From assembly GCA_965200525.1 (NCBI GenBank), contig OZ241368.1:7280422-7344421 (forward strand): 64,000 bases of DNA, read 5' to 3'. A model generated the notes under the pieces. That model worked only from the letters and a program-made list of their open reading frames with translations, was not told where the DNA came from and did not search any database. The position numbers and the translations under genes were made by a program. Positions 9,061-17,740 of the stretch are shown piece after piece. Source of the stretch: JANNPJ01 sp965200525 (lineage in GTDB: Bacteria; Actinomycetota; Actinomycetes; Actinomycetales; Kineosporiaceae). How positions within the stretch are numbered: position 1 is the stretch's first letter; each line of letters opens with the position of its first letter.

Positions 9061-9380
9061 CAGGCAATCCGTTCGGTGGCGGCGGTTGTGGTGTCGGTGG
9101 CGGCATGCAGACCAGCCGCGGTGGCAGCGGCGACGTCCCAGGCGGTGAGCAGGTGCTGGTGCCAGGCCTCGATGGTCGGGTCGGCGACGAGGTCGCCCAG
9201 GCGCAACTGGACGCCGAGTCGCCGCCAGCGGGTGATCAGGCGCATCGTGTCCAGCGAGCTGATGCCGAGCATCACCAGGTTGGCGTCGGCATCGATCGCC
9301 TCGGGGTCGAGCTCGACGATGTCGGCGATGATGTGCCTCAGGTCGGTGACGGTGGGCGCTAGGGGCAGGGAAGCGGGCAT
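9060..9380 (-). CDS. Aryl/acyl carrier protein
   Basis: A 106-residue stand-alone carrier protein. The four-helix phosphopantetheine domain spans roughly residues 8-80, with LGISSLDTMRL giving Ser42 as the 4'-phosphopantetheine attachment site (replacing the common LGxDSL). The C-terminal 25 residues are Ala/Thr-rich linker. Such carriers hold salicyl or other aryl thioesters after an aryl-AMP ligase, and the ligase gene lies 42 bases upstream in the same operon. It would present the aryl group to the KS-III-like acyltransferase. No PKS or NRPS module is present in the window, so it works as a free carrier. The downstream amidohydrolase start overlaps its stop (TGATG). Confidence 0.87.
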   Translation of the reverse strand: MPASLPLAPTVTDLRHIIADIVELDPEAIDADANLVMLGISSLDTMRLITRWRRLGVQLRLGDLVADPTIEAWHQHLLTAWDVAAATAAGLHAATDTTTAATERIA

Positions 9381-9422
9381 GACGTCGTCCTCTCTTCGAT
9401 CGATTCCTCGTGGGAACGCTTT

Positions 9423-11075
9423 TCAGGCCACCGGAGCGGGCGACCAGGTTCGTGCGATGGTGCGATCGGCTGCCGCTGAGGCCAGCACCTTTTTGTCGAT
9501 CTTTCCCAGTGGAGTCAGCGGAAAGGCCTCGATGAACTCGACGCGGTCGGGCAGCTTGTAGTCGGCCAGCCCCCGAGCGCGCAGAGTCTCCTTGAGTTCT
9601 CGCAGGCTCGGCTGGGGCCCGGACCCCACGAGGAAGGCATAGGTCTGCTCGCCGAACAGGTCGTGCGGGGCCGCCACCACGGCGGCGCCCGAGACTCCCT
9701 CATGAGTGAGCAGATGCCCTTCCACCTCACCGGCGGAAATCTTGTCCCCGCCGCGGATCACCACGTCCTTGAGCCGGCCCTCGATCACCAGCCGCCCGTC
9801 GGGACGCAGCCGGGCCAGGTCGCCCGAACGGTAGAAGCCATCGGCGGTGAACGCCCGTGCGTTGTGTTCGGGCGCCCGGTAGTAGCCGCGCAGCGTGTAC
9901 GGCCCGCGCACCAGCAGCTCGCCAATCTGCCCCGCGGGGCAGTCACCATCGCCCTCATCGACGATGCGGACCTCGTCGGCCTCCGAGATCGGGATGCCCT
10001 GGGTGTTCAGCGCCACCTCGTCCTCGTCATCCGCCCTGGTCATGGACAGCAGTCCCTCGGCCATGCCGAACACCTGCTGCAGCCGGCAGCCCAGGGCCGG
10101 TCCGATCCGCACCGCGAGATCGTGGTGCAACTTGGCCCCGCCGATCTGCACGGTGCGTAGGCTCGACAGATCAGCCTGCTCCCAGGTGATCGCCTCCACC
10201 CACAGTTGCGCGACGCTGGGCACCAGGGAGGTCAGCGTGACCCCCTCGGTCTCGATGAGCTTGAAGCAGTCCTCGGGGGTGGGATCTTCGGCGATGACGA
10301 CGGTGCCGCCGACCGCCAGGGTGCCGACCACCCCGGGACAGCCCCAGGTGAAGTTGAACTCCACCGGCAGGGCGGCCAGATACACCTCCTGGGGGCCGAT
10401 CTCGCAGACACGAGCAACCGTCCTGATCTGGCAGTGATAGTCCGAGTGGGTGCGCGGGATGAGCTTGGGCAGAGCGGTGGTGCCCCCGGAGATCAGGAAG
10501 AAGGCCACATCCTCGGCGTCCTGCACGGGGGCCGCCACCGCCGGGGCATCGACGTCGTCCAGACCGACGAATCCCGCACGGGCCGGCAGTGGGCCGGCTC
10601 CCAGCACGAACACCTGCTGTACCGAGTCGACCTCGGCCAGCATCTGCTCGCCGAGGGCGAGGTGGTCGAAGCCGCGGTACTGCCCGGGCACCACGTACGC
10701 GACCGCCTCGGACAGTCGGCACAGGTGGCCGATCTCGTTGGCCCGGTGCGACACGAGAGAGAACACCGGTTTGGCGCCGAGCTGGAACAGGGCGAAGGCC
10801 ACGATCACGAACTCCGCGACATTCGGCAGTTGCAGCACCACACGGTCCCCGGACCGGATGCCGTGGGCGGCGAATCCGGCCGCGCGCCGATCGACGGCAT
10901 CGGCCAACTGCTGGAAACTGAGACGACCGCCGGCGTCGACCAGGGCGGTGGCCTGCGCGAACTGCTGTGCCCACCTGCGAGGCAGTTCGCCCAGAGTTTC
11001 AGAGTGCCAATGGCCCTGGTCACGGTAGGCGGCGGCGAACGCCTCCGGCCACGGTGTGCATCCTGACAGCATCAT
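9423..11075 (-). CDS. Aryl-AMP ligase (DhbE/EntE/MbtA-like), probable salicylate-activating enzyme
   Basis: A 550-residue full-length ANL enzyme of the 2,3-dihydroxybenzoate/salicylate-AMP ligase clade. Motifs are SGGTTALPKLIPRTHSDY (P-loop), LPVEFNFTWGCPG (acid-binding loop; the Asn that contacts the ortho-hydroxyl in DhbE is kept while neighbours differ), FGMAEGLL, GFYRSGDLARL, EGRLKDVVIRGGDKIS and the C-terminal PLGKIDKK with the catalytic Lys. It would adenylate salicylate from the co-encoded synthase and load the adjacent carrier protein. 3-HAA is a less likely substrate but cannot be excluded. Two tandem ATGs (11075 and 11072) follow GAGGAG; the first overlaps the KS-III stop by one base. 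Confidence 0.9.
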   Translation of the reverse strand: MMLSGCTPWPEAFAAAYRDQGHWHSETLGELPRRWAQQFAQATALVDAGGRLSFQQLADAVDRRAAGFAAHGIRSGDRVVLQLPNVAEFVIVAFALFQLGAKPVFSLVSHRANEIGHLCRLSEAVAYVVPGQYRGFDHLALGEQMLAEVDSVQQVFVLGAGPLPARAGFVGLDDVDAPAVAAPVQDAEDVAFFLISGGTTALPKLIPRTHSDYHCQIRTVARVCEIGPQEVYLAALPVEFNFTWGCPGVVGTLAVGGTVVIAEDPTPEDCFKLIETEGVTLTSLVPSVAQLWVEAITWEQADLSSLRTVQIGGAKLHHDLAVRIGPALGCRLQQVFGMAEGLLSMTRADDEDEVALNTQGIPISEADEVRIVDEGDGDCPAGQIGELLVRGPYTLRGYYRAPEHNARAFTADGFYRSGDLARLRPDGRLVIEGRLKDVVIRGGDKISAGEVEGHLLTHEGVSGAAVVAAPHDLFGEQTYAFLVGSGPQPSLRELKETLRARGLADYKLPDRVEFIEAFPLTPLGKIDKKVLASAAADRTIARTWSPAPVA

Positions 11076-12148
11076 CAGTCTCCTCTCACAAAGGTGTCGT
11101 CGAAGCCTTCGGCCGGATGCGGTTCAAAGGCCGTCACGATCTCGATGACCGCACAACCCACCTCCATGCCGGGAGCCGCTCCCACCAGGAGCACGTGGTC
11201 ACCGACCGAGACCTGCCCTGAGGTCCACAGGTGCTGCAGCCCGATGAACGGGTCGGAGGCACCGGTGTGCCCGTTGCCGCGGCTGAACTCCCAGACCCCC
11301 CTGTCGATACTCAGATCGAGCGGATCGAGGAACAGGTCGTGCAGCGCACCGCGGGAGTAGGCGACGTGGCAGACCCGGCGGATCTTCTCCAGGGACAGCC
11401 CCGCCTCGTCCAGTGCCTGCGTCACTGCCGACGACACCAGCGCCCCCAGATCACCCGAGGGCGGAGCGATCCCCTTCATCCACTGCTGACGCCAGAACCG
11501 GCTGCGCTCGTCGAAGTTCAACGATCGGCCCACGGTGATCCCCGGAGGAAAGAGTTGCTCGCCACCGCGGTGCAGCTCCTCCATTCCCGGATCCGACACG
11601 GCCCCGTACGACAGGAACCGCGCGAACCCTTCGCGGCGCGAGACCACCACCGAGGCGGCTCCGTCCCCGAGCAGGAACAGCGGCGAGGCGCGCCAGCGGT
11701 CGACCAGCGGGGTGGAGAAGTTGTCCGCCGCGGTCAACAGGACCGCCTGCTTCTCCTGCTGATTGCTCAGGCGCTGGGCCGCCAGCTCCAGGCCGGCGAG
11801 CATTCCCAGGCAGCCCTGACGTAGCTCGATCGCCGAGACGGGGGTGGCCAGGGTGTGGCGCAGCACGTAGTGCGGCGCCGACCACCCGTCCGGGCCCTGA
11901 TGGTGGGTGGCGCAGTGCACGAGCGATCCGAAGTCCTCCCGGGGGTGCCCGGCCTGGGCCAGTGCCCTCAGCGCCGCCGTCACCGCCAGATCCGGAGCGG
12001 GGGTGTCGCCGGCCACCCGCACCGCCGTCATCCCCGAGAGCTCGGCCAGTTCCTGGTCGTAGAGCCCATCACCGATGGCCTGCTGGACGCTCACCGCCGG
12101 CGGCAGCGCGGTCCCGATCCCGGCCAGGAAGATGCCGTCGAACCTCAT
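11075..12148 (-). CDS. Ketosynthase III-like acyltransferase
   Basis: A 357-residue thiolase-fold protein of the FabH/KS-III group. The active-site Cys113 lies in ELRQGCLGM, and GNGHTGASD supplies the conserved histidine/asparagine region near residue 305. With no polyketide synthase in the window it is unlikely to start a fatty chain. KS-III relatives in A33853-type benzoxazole clusters and in CerJ-like enzymes catalyse acyl transfer, forming O- or N-acyl bonds. I infer that it moves the salicyl group from the carrier protein onto 3-hydroxyanthranilate before ring closure. The ATG overlaps the salicylate synthase stop by 4 bases (ATGA), and the downstream ligase overlaps its own stop, so it is tightly coupled in the operon. 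Confidence 0.87.
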   Translation of the reverse strand: MRFDGIFLAGIGTALPPAVSVQQAIGDGLYDQELAELSGMTAVRVAGDTPAPDLAVTAALRALAQAGHPREDFGSLVHCATHHQGPDGWSAPHYVLRHTLATPVSAIELRQGCLGMLAGLELAAQRLSNQQEKQAVLLTAADNFSTPLVDRWRASPLFLLGDGAASVVVSRREGFARFLSYGAVSDPGMEELHRGGEQLFPPGITVGRSLNFDERSRFWRQQWMKGIAPPSGDLGALVSSAVTQALDEAGLSLEKIRRVCHVAYSRGALHDLFLDPLDLSIDRGVWEFSRGNGHTGASDPFIGLQHLWTSGQVSVGDHVLLVGAAPGMEVGCAVIEIVTAFEPHPAEGFDDTFVRGD

Positions 12149-13536
12149 CGTCCGGCCTCGTTCGCGCCGGCCTCGTCCTGACCCTGGTCGCGACCAGGAG
12201 TCTTGTCCTGGGCAGGAACGAGGAAACGCGCAACGCTGTCGAGCTTCTCGCAGGTCTCCTCGAACTCCCGTTCGGGTACGGACTGGGCCACAATGCCGGC
12301 TCCGGCCCGCAGCCAGGTGCGTCCCTCGCGGCGGTAGACGCTGCGAAGGACCAAGGCCGCATCCATCGACCCATCCTGGTCAACCGTCATCACCGACCCG
12401 GCGTACAGCCCGCGAGCCTGCGGTTCGTAGGTCCGAATGGACTCATAAGCCGGCATTTTCGGCACGCCCGAAGCGGTCACAGCCGGAAAGACGGCCCCGA
12501 AGGCGTCCCATTCGGCGCGACCGGGCGCCAGCTGGCCCGAGACCTGCGAGGCCAGGTGCTGGACGCTTCCTCGCTCTCGGATGGCCATGAACTCCGGTAC
12601 CTCGACCGTCCCGGGAACGCACACATCGAACAGTTCGTCGGCACCGGTCTTGACCGAAATTGCGTGTTCGTAGACCTCTTTGGGCGAACCGAGCAGATCC
12701 GCGCGGAGCGCGGCATTCTCCAGCAGGTCCGCGGTCAGGGCGCGGGTGCCGGCCAGCGGTTGGCTCACGACATGCCCTTGCGGGCTCACCTTGACGACGA
12801 TTTCCGGGCTGAAGCCGGCCGCCTCGAGTCCGTCCAGCTCCAGCAGGAAGGAGCGAGCCGGATTGTTTCCGCGCCGACCGGCGACATAGGTTGCGACGAG
12901 GTCAATCTCAGACTCGAGCTCCACCACCCGGGACAGGATGACCTTGTGGTATTCGCCGGCGTTGATCTCCTCGACGGCCAGCTTGACCGCCTCACGGTAG
13001 GCGTCCTCGCCGACGGCCCGGACATCGACGGGCAGCGGCGGGCGACCAGGGCTGGTAGCCGCAGGAGAAACGGAACGCAGGAGCTGCGCCATGGTCTCCT
13101 GATCGGCCGCCCGCAGCACGGCATGGCCCCGACTCAGACGGACCTCGGCGGCAGGCACGAAAAGATGCAGCAGGCGCTCGTCCCCGATGTGCCGGGTGTC
13201 GCCGGCAACGGCATAGGACAGCTCGAACGCGGCCCACCCGTAGGCTCGCCACTGCGGGATCTCGATCTGCTTCAGCAGTTCGGAGACCAGCTCCAACGGC
13301 CGATCGCTCCACGGGCGGACAGTCTCAGGACGACCCTCCTGGGTCAGGCGGGCACCGGTGCGGTCGAGAGTGAGCTCGGCCCGACGGCCCGCGGCGTACG
13401 ACCAGGTTCCCCCACTCTCGTAGACGACATGACCTGTGCCAGAACTAGATTCGGCCAGACGTGCGGCCACGAGAAGCGGGTCCTCCGTCAGCGGGATCTG
13501 GGTCTCGAAGTAGTGAAGCCACCTGGTGGGACTCAT
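12145..13536 (-). CDS. Salicylate synthase (MbtI/Irp9/YbtS family)
   Basis: A 463-residue single-domain chorismate-utilising enzyme. It carries YHKVILSR (catalytic Lys), PLAGTRAL, VQHLASQVSGQL (His of the pyruvate-lyase active site), FPAVTASGVPK (the Thr that favours salicylate synthase and isochorismate synthase over amination) and GLYAGSVM near the C-terminus. Irp9/MbtI-type enzymes turn chorismate into isochorismate and then directly into salicylate plus pyruvate. No siderophore NRPS is nearby, so salicylate more likely feeds the benzoxazole scaffold. The ATG at 13536 follows GGAAGGA with a usual spacer; it is the first gene of the minus-strand biosynthetic operon. An isochorismate synthase is the main alternative, but the clade motifs and the absence of a separate pyruvate lyase favour salicylate. 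Confidence 0.9.
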   Translation of the reverse strand: MSPTRWLHYFETQIPLTEDPLLVAARLAESSSGTGHVVYESGGTWSYAAGRRAELTLDRTGARLTQEGRPETVRPWSDRPLELVSELLKQIEIPQWRAYGWAAFELSYAVAGDTRHIGDERLLHLFVPAAEVRLSRGHAVLRAADQETMAQLLRSVSPAATSPGRPPLPVDVRAVGEDAYREAVKLAVEEINAGEYHKVILSRVVELESEIDLVATYVAGRRGNNPARSFLLELDGLEAAGFSPEIVVKVSPQGHVVSQPLAGTRALTADLLENAALRADLLGSPKEVYEHAISVKTGADELFDVCVPGTVEVPEFMAIRERGSVQHLASQVSGQLAPGRAEWDAFGAVFPAVTASGVPKMPAYESIRTYEPQARGLYAGSVMTVDQDGSMDAALVLRSVYRREGRTWLRAGAGIVAQSVPEREFEETCEKLDSVARFLVPAQDKTPGRDQGQDEAGANEAGR

Positions 13537-13822
13537 CGGGGATTTCCTTCCTGGCAATCCGGAACGGGTACCAACCCGCCGGTGCGGGGCACAGGGTCAA
13601 TGGCGCTGTTACCACTTAAGACATTACGCCGGTAACGCGCAGGCGGCAGCGGTCAACCCATTAGCAATGGTTGTCAGCGTGCGAACAAACGACGCCGAGG
13701 CGCCCGATCAGCGCCGCGGAAAAGCACTGTCGGGCGCCGGCGATAAGCAGCGCTAATGCCCCGGGAGCTTGATGTCGCCGCCCGGGCGGGTCTGATCGAT
13801 CAGATCAGGCGCAGGTCCGTAC
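13537..13822 (-). promoter_or_regulatory. Regulatory region upstream of the biosynthetic operon
   Basis: A 286-base gap between the response-regulator gene and the salicylate synthase, both on the minus strand. It contains an inverted repeat GTTACC (13608-13613) / GGTAAC (13631-13636) and a second, tighter one CCATT-AGC-AATGG (13658-13670). These are candidate sites for the adjacent LuxR-type regulator. I could not place a convincing -10/-35 pair. Confidence 0.45.
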
Positions 13823-14428
13823 TCAGATCCAACCCGCCTCGGTGGCGATCCGGATGGCGTCCACCCGGTTTCTGGCGTTGAGCTTCGTGACGATCTTGGT
13901 CAGATAGTTGCGCACTGTGCCGACCGAGACCCGCATCGTCGCCGCGATCTCCGGCGGCTCGGCCCCACCTGCGGCAAGCTTGAGCACCTGCAGTTCGCGA
14001 TCGGAGAGGGGAACCTCACCCACGTCCCACGCGCTCAGGGCCAGCTGGGGATCGACGATGCGCCGTCCCGCGGCCACCTCCCGCACCGCCAGCGCCAGCC
14101 GCTCGGGTGGTGCGTCCTTGAGCAGGAAGCCGGACACGGACACCGACAGGGCCCGCCGCAGGGTTCCCGGCCGGCCGAGTCCGGTGAGGATCAGAGCCCG
14201 GCACGACGGCAGGCGCTCGCGCAGCACCGCGGCGGCACTGAGTCCATCGATCACGGGCAGGTCGACATCGATGATGGCCACGTCCGGGCGCGTGGCCAGG
14301 GCCGTCGGCACGATCTTGTCACCGCTGTCGACCTGGGCGACCACGGTAAAGTCGGGCTCCAGCTCCAACAGGGCAGCCAGCGCTCCCCGCACCATGTGCA
14401 TGTCCTCAGCGATGAGGATCTTCAGCAA
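13823..14428 (-). CDS. NarL/LuxR-family response regulator
   Basis: A 201-residue two-domain regulator. The receiver domain (1-120) has the acidic pocket AED at residues 7-9, the phosphoacceptor Asp54 in AIIDVDLP and the conserved Lys in GFLLKDAP. The C-terminal LuxR helix-turn-helix is seen in LSDRELQVLKLAAGG and VSVGTVRNYLTKIVTKL. It lies 99 bases downstream of a DesK-like kinase gene on the same strand and upstream of the salicylate synthase operon, so the pair probably controls that operon. DNA binding is expected at inverted repeats in the gap 13537-13822, although this is inference. Confidence 0.92.
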   Translation of the reverse strand: MLKILIAEDMHMVRGALAALLELEPDFTVVAQVDSGDKIVPTALATRPDVAIIDVDLPVIDGLSAAAVLRERLPSCRALILTGLGRPGTLRRALSVSVSGFLLKDAPPERLALAVREVAAGRRIVDPQLALSAWDVGEVPLSDRELQVLKLAAGGAEPPEIAATMRVSVGTVRNYLTKIVTKLNARNRVDAIRIATEAGWI

Positions 14429-14527
14429 CCTGCACCCATTTCCCCGAGCGGCCCGGTCCCGATCGCCATCGTCGGTCCTGTCGCCGGTACATCCAGCCTA
14501 ACCGTGCTCATCATGCCGCCCTCATCG

Positions 14528-16897
14528 TCATGCCGGCCCTGGTCCCGGCGAGCCAATCGTGTTCATCGGCAAGGTGGCGACCACCTCGTGCCAGTCGTCC
14601 TCGATTGAGCTGACAAAGGTCCCCCCCACGGCCTCGACCCGCTCGGCAAGGTCAGTCAGGGTATCGCTGGCCGGCGCAGAAGCCAGGACATGCGCGCCCG
14701 CACCGTCGTGCATCACGGCCATCTGCACCCGGCAGCCGTCGTTCTCTTGCATGTCGCCGCCCACGAGGGCCAGATCGACGGTGCAGTGCTTGGCTCCCTT
14801 GTCGCGCAGCAGGTGAGCCAGGGCCTCGCGCAGAATCATGCTGAGGACTGCTTCGATGACCTCCGGCAGCATGGTGACGCGCAGATCGGTCCTCATTTCG
14901 ATGCCGGCCGCTCTCAGGGCCGGGGCGTTCAGATCGAGCTCGGCCGCCAGGGACGTGTTGCGGTAGCCGCTGGCCGCAGCACGCACGTTGGCGACCGCCC
15001 GCCGGGCACACCCCAGCACCTGCGCCATTTCGGTGCGCGCCCGATCGGGCGAGCGCGGCAACAGGCGGTAGGCCAGTTCGCTCTTCACCGACATCGCCGA
15101 GAGGTCACGCCCAAGGCCCGCGTTCAGCTCCTGCGCCACCCGCAGGCGGCTCTGGGCCACCGCCAGGCGAGCTAACTCCCGCCGGTAGTTCTCTATCTGG
15201 GCCAGCATCTGCGCGAGCAGTCCCAGTCCGTACAGGACGAGTCCGGTCACCACGGTGGAGATGGTCAGGTAGGCCAGCCATTCGGGGCGGCTGTCCTGCG
15301 TGGCGGCCACCGCGGCCGGCACCGCCGCGACGGCGACGAATCCGGCCCAGCGCCAGGGGCCGAATCCCAGGAGCAGCACCGATCCGGCCACGAACCCGCC
15401 CATCGACCCCCAGGGCTGCGTGATCCAGATCAGCGGCACGAACGCGGCGGCCGCCTGGGTCAGCACGCTGGCGGTCCGCAACCACCCAGGCCACTGCGGT
15501 AGCCGGCCCAGCGACATGGTGATCTGCAGTCCCACGGAACAGAGCACCCCGAGGATCAGGGCTCCAGCCCCGATGGCGCCCGGATCGCTCGGCAGGACGT
15601 TGATGAGCAGCAGCCCCCCGTACCCCGTACACACAACGGCCACGATCAGCCGGGCGATCCGCACATGCCATTGGGGGGCCTCGCGCGGCAGTTGCACCGG
15701 GACCGCTCTCGGGGACAGCGGCTCCGCGGCGGCACCGACTGGCGGGTGGAGCGCGACGGAGGCCGTGACGGTGAACAGCTCGCCCCGGGTCAGGACGTCC
15801 AGGCCGCCACCAGCGCCGCGCAGGCGCTGAGCGAGATTCTCCAGGCCGGATCCGTCCGTCAGCCGCACGGACCCCGTAGAACCATCCACGCCGTCGTTAC
15901 TCACCTTGAGGAACATCTGTGCGTCCTCTTGCCAGACCTGGATCTGCACGAGCTGGGCCTTGGAGTGGCGCAGGATGTTGGTCACAGCCTCGCGCAGGAC
16001 AATGGCGAGCACGGTCTGCAGTTCGGGGCCCATCTCGGTGTCCAGGCCTTCGCTCCGCACCGCGATCTCCGCGGCGGTGAGCATCGATTCGACCGAGTCT
16101 CCCTCGTCGGCCAGGCTCATGGCTCCGTAGCCGCCGCTGACCTGCCGGACATCGGCCAAGGCGCGGCGGGCCACGTCGAGGACATCCTGGACTTCCTGGC
16201 GGGCACGGTCAGCGGCCTCCGGCAGCAACCGGTAGGCCAGCTCGCTCTTGAGCATCATGGCCGAGACGCTGAAGCCAAGCAGATCGTGCAGGTCGCGCGA
16301 GAGTCGCAGGCGCTCGGCGACGACCGCCATCCGGGCAAGGTCGCCACGGGCAGCGTGCACCTCCTCGGCCACCGAGGCCAGCGAACTGACTCCGTAGACC
16401 ATCAGCCCGGTCAGGGCGGTGAAGTAGATGCTGTAGAACACATCCGAGGGGACCAGATGGAACGGCAGGAGAGCCAATAGCAGGGCCACGTTGACACCCA
16501 CGAAGACCGGCCAGCGAACTCGCCCGCCGATCATCAGTAGCGTGGATCCAGCCAGGAACCCGGAGATGGACCCGGCCTGCGGCCCCACCCACAAGAAGGG
16601 CCCGAAGGTCACGGCGGCCTGGACGCTCAAGGACAGGACCCGTTGCCAAGCTGACCACGAGCGGGCATCCAGGGTGGACTGCGCGACCTGCACCACCAGG
16701 GCGACTGCGACGCAGGCCACGAAGCCGAGCAATGCGATTCCGCCGAGATCACTGTCCCAGACAGCGATCAAGGTGTTGACGACGTAGCCGATCAGGACGG
16801 CAGTAATGATGCGGCGCGCCATCCTGGGTGCCGCCATCGCCTGGGGGGCATCAGGAAGGAGATGTTCATCCTGAACGGACCGCGACTGTTCGATCAT
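14528..16897 (-). CDS. Tandem-module DesK/NarL-type histidine kinase with degenerate second kinase
   Basis: A 789-residue membrane sensor built from two head-to-tail copies of a whole histidine kinase. Each copy has about six hydrophobic segments, a HisKA_3 dimerisation helix and a HATPase domain. Copy 1 (about 1-420) has His204 in SRDLHDLLG, the N box REAVTNILRHS and GSGLENLAQRL. Copy 2 (about 430-789) repeats the same order (RVAQELNAGLG, REALAHLLR, LTDLAERVEAVGG), but His is replaced by Asn592, the N-box Asn by His, and the G box is lost, so it should be inactive. The two DHp helices share the SELAYRLLP and RARxE patterns, which supports an internal duplication. The start is uncertain; ATG 16990 is an alternative. 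It probably signals to the regulator encoded just downstream. Confidence 0.85.
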   Translation of the reverse strand: MIEQSRSVQDEHLLPDAPQAMAAPRMARRIITAVLIGYVVNTLIAVWDSDLGGIALLGFVACVAVALVVQVAQSTLDARSWSAWQRVLSLSVQAAVTFGPFLWVGPQAGSISGFLAGSTLLMIGGRVRWPVFVGVNVALLLALLPFHLVPSDVFYSIYFTALTGLMVYGVSSLASVAEEVHAARGDLARMAVVAERLRLSRDLHDLLGFSVSAMMLKSELAYRLLPEAADRARQEVQDVLDVARRALADVRQVSGGYGAMSLADEGDSVESMLTAAEIAVRSEGLDTEMGPELQTVLAIVLREAVTNILRHSKAQLVQIQVWQEDAQMFLKVSNDGVDGSTGSVRLTDGSGLENLAQRLRGAGGGLDVLTRGELFTVTASVALHPPVGAAAEPLSPRAVPVQLPREAPQWHVRIARLIVAVVCTGYGGLLLINVLPSDPGAIGAGALILGVLCSVGLQITMSLGRLPQWPGWLRTASVLTQAAAAFVPLIWITQPWGSMGGFVAGSVLLLGFGPWRWAGFVAVAAVPAAVAATQDSRPEWLAYLTISTVVTGLVLYGLGLLAQMLAQIENYRRELARLAVAQSRLRVAQELNAGLGRDLSAMSVKSELAYRLLPRSPDRARTEMAQVLGCARRAVANVRAAASGYRNTSLAAELDLNAPALRAAGIEMRTDLRVTMLPEVIEAVLSMILREALAHLLRDKGAKHCTVDLALVGGDMQENDGCRVQMAVMHDGAGAHVLASAPASDTLTDLAERVEAVGGTFVSSIEDDWHEVVATLPMNTIGSPGPGPA

Positions 16898-17740
16898 GAC
16901 AGCGCCTATGTCACTCACCGGCACCCATGAATGGGACGCGGGCGTGCTCGGTCGGTCCACATCTTTGCGCCGCCCCAACGTCTGATCCATCACCGATCGA
17001 CACCTACCGCGAATACCCAGCGTCGGTGCAGCCTGGAACCTGCCTCGGTGCGAGCTTACGACTCGCCGGTCCCGAGCGGCAGTACAATGCATCCATCAAT
17101 CGGATATTTGCACTGAAAACTATCAGCTAGCCCACACCGGGGCGCAGCGCCTCAGCCAGACTGCCATCCAGTTCACCGGCGAACTGGGATGCCACCCCCG
17201 TGTTGCCTTGATCGACGAAAGGCAGGACGCACCTGACGTGCGGCCGTACGCGCAGATGGGCGCGAATTCGAGCAGATCCACCCAGTGATTGAAATCTGTA
17301 CATCTGCCGGCAGTTGACTGCCCGGACAGCGACCGTGCGCGCCGGCGAACGTGTCGACGAACTGGTTGTTGATCATTTGATTTGACCACCACCATCTGGA
17401 TGATCACCCGCTGCACACCAACACCGAGAACACGTCGTGCCATAAGGATCATTGGAGCCAGACGACAACGATGTCGAAACTCCGACTTCGGGCTCGGCGG
17501 CCCAACCGGCGCTTCCCGAAGGTGGCCCTTGCCCGCCTCACCCTTCCCCAGAAGGGTTCCCGACTGTTACGCCCCGCCTGCCGCCGGCAGCAGCAAATTC
17601 GCAAGCGCTGATCTACGCCGCAGACTGTTGGGTCGAGAACTGGGGCCGGACGGCGACCCGAGGTCGGCCTCCCGGGTCCATCATGCAGGACCACCGCCAC
17701 CTCGATACGTTCGCTGGGCCGAAGTGGGTAGTTTGACGCT
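16898..17740. other. 843-base intergenic region, no confident gene
   Basis: The region between the kinase gene and the DinB-like gene is less GC-rich than its surroundings, for example near 17080-17125, and no reading frame shows actinomycete-like codon use over its full length. A 58-codon minus-strand frame (17127-17303) is the only one with a plausible protein-like C-terminus. The 5' leader and promoter of the kinase gene must lie in the left part. Confidence 0.5.
17127..17303 (-). CDS. Possible small protein or gene fragment (58 codons)
   Basis: The frame begins with an ATG and ends at TAG. Its second half reads like ordinary protein (FVDQGNTGVASQFAGELDG), with GC-rich third positions, while the first half is Arg-rich. 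The frame is open further upstream without a start, which would fit the 3' remnant of a lost gene. I do not recognise a family, and there is no clear ribosome-binding site. Confidence 0.2.
   Translation of the reverse strand: MYRFQSLGGSARIRAHLRVRPHVRCVLPFVDQGNTGVASQFAGELDGSLAEALRPGVG

Noticed and set aside
4103..13536. Catecholate (2,3-DHB) siderophore cluster
   Set aside because: The isochorismatase is PhzD type, PhzE aminates chorismate, a salicylate synthase is present, and there is no NRPS, so 3-HAA plus salicylate is the better reading.
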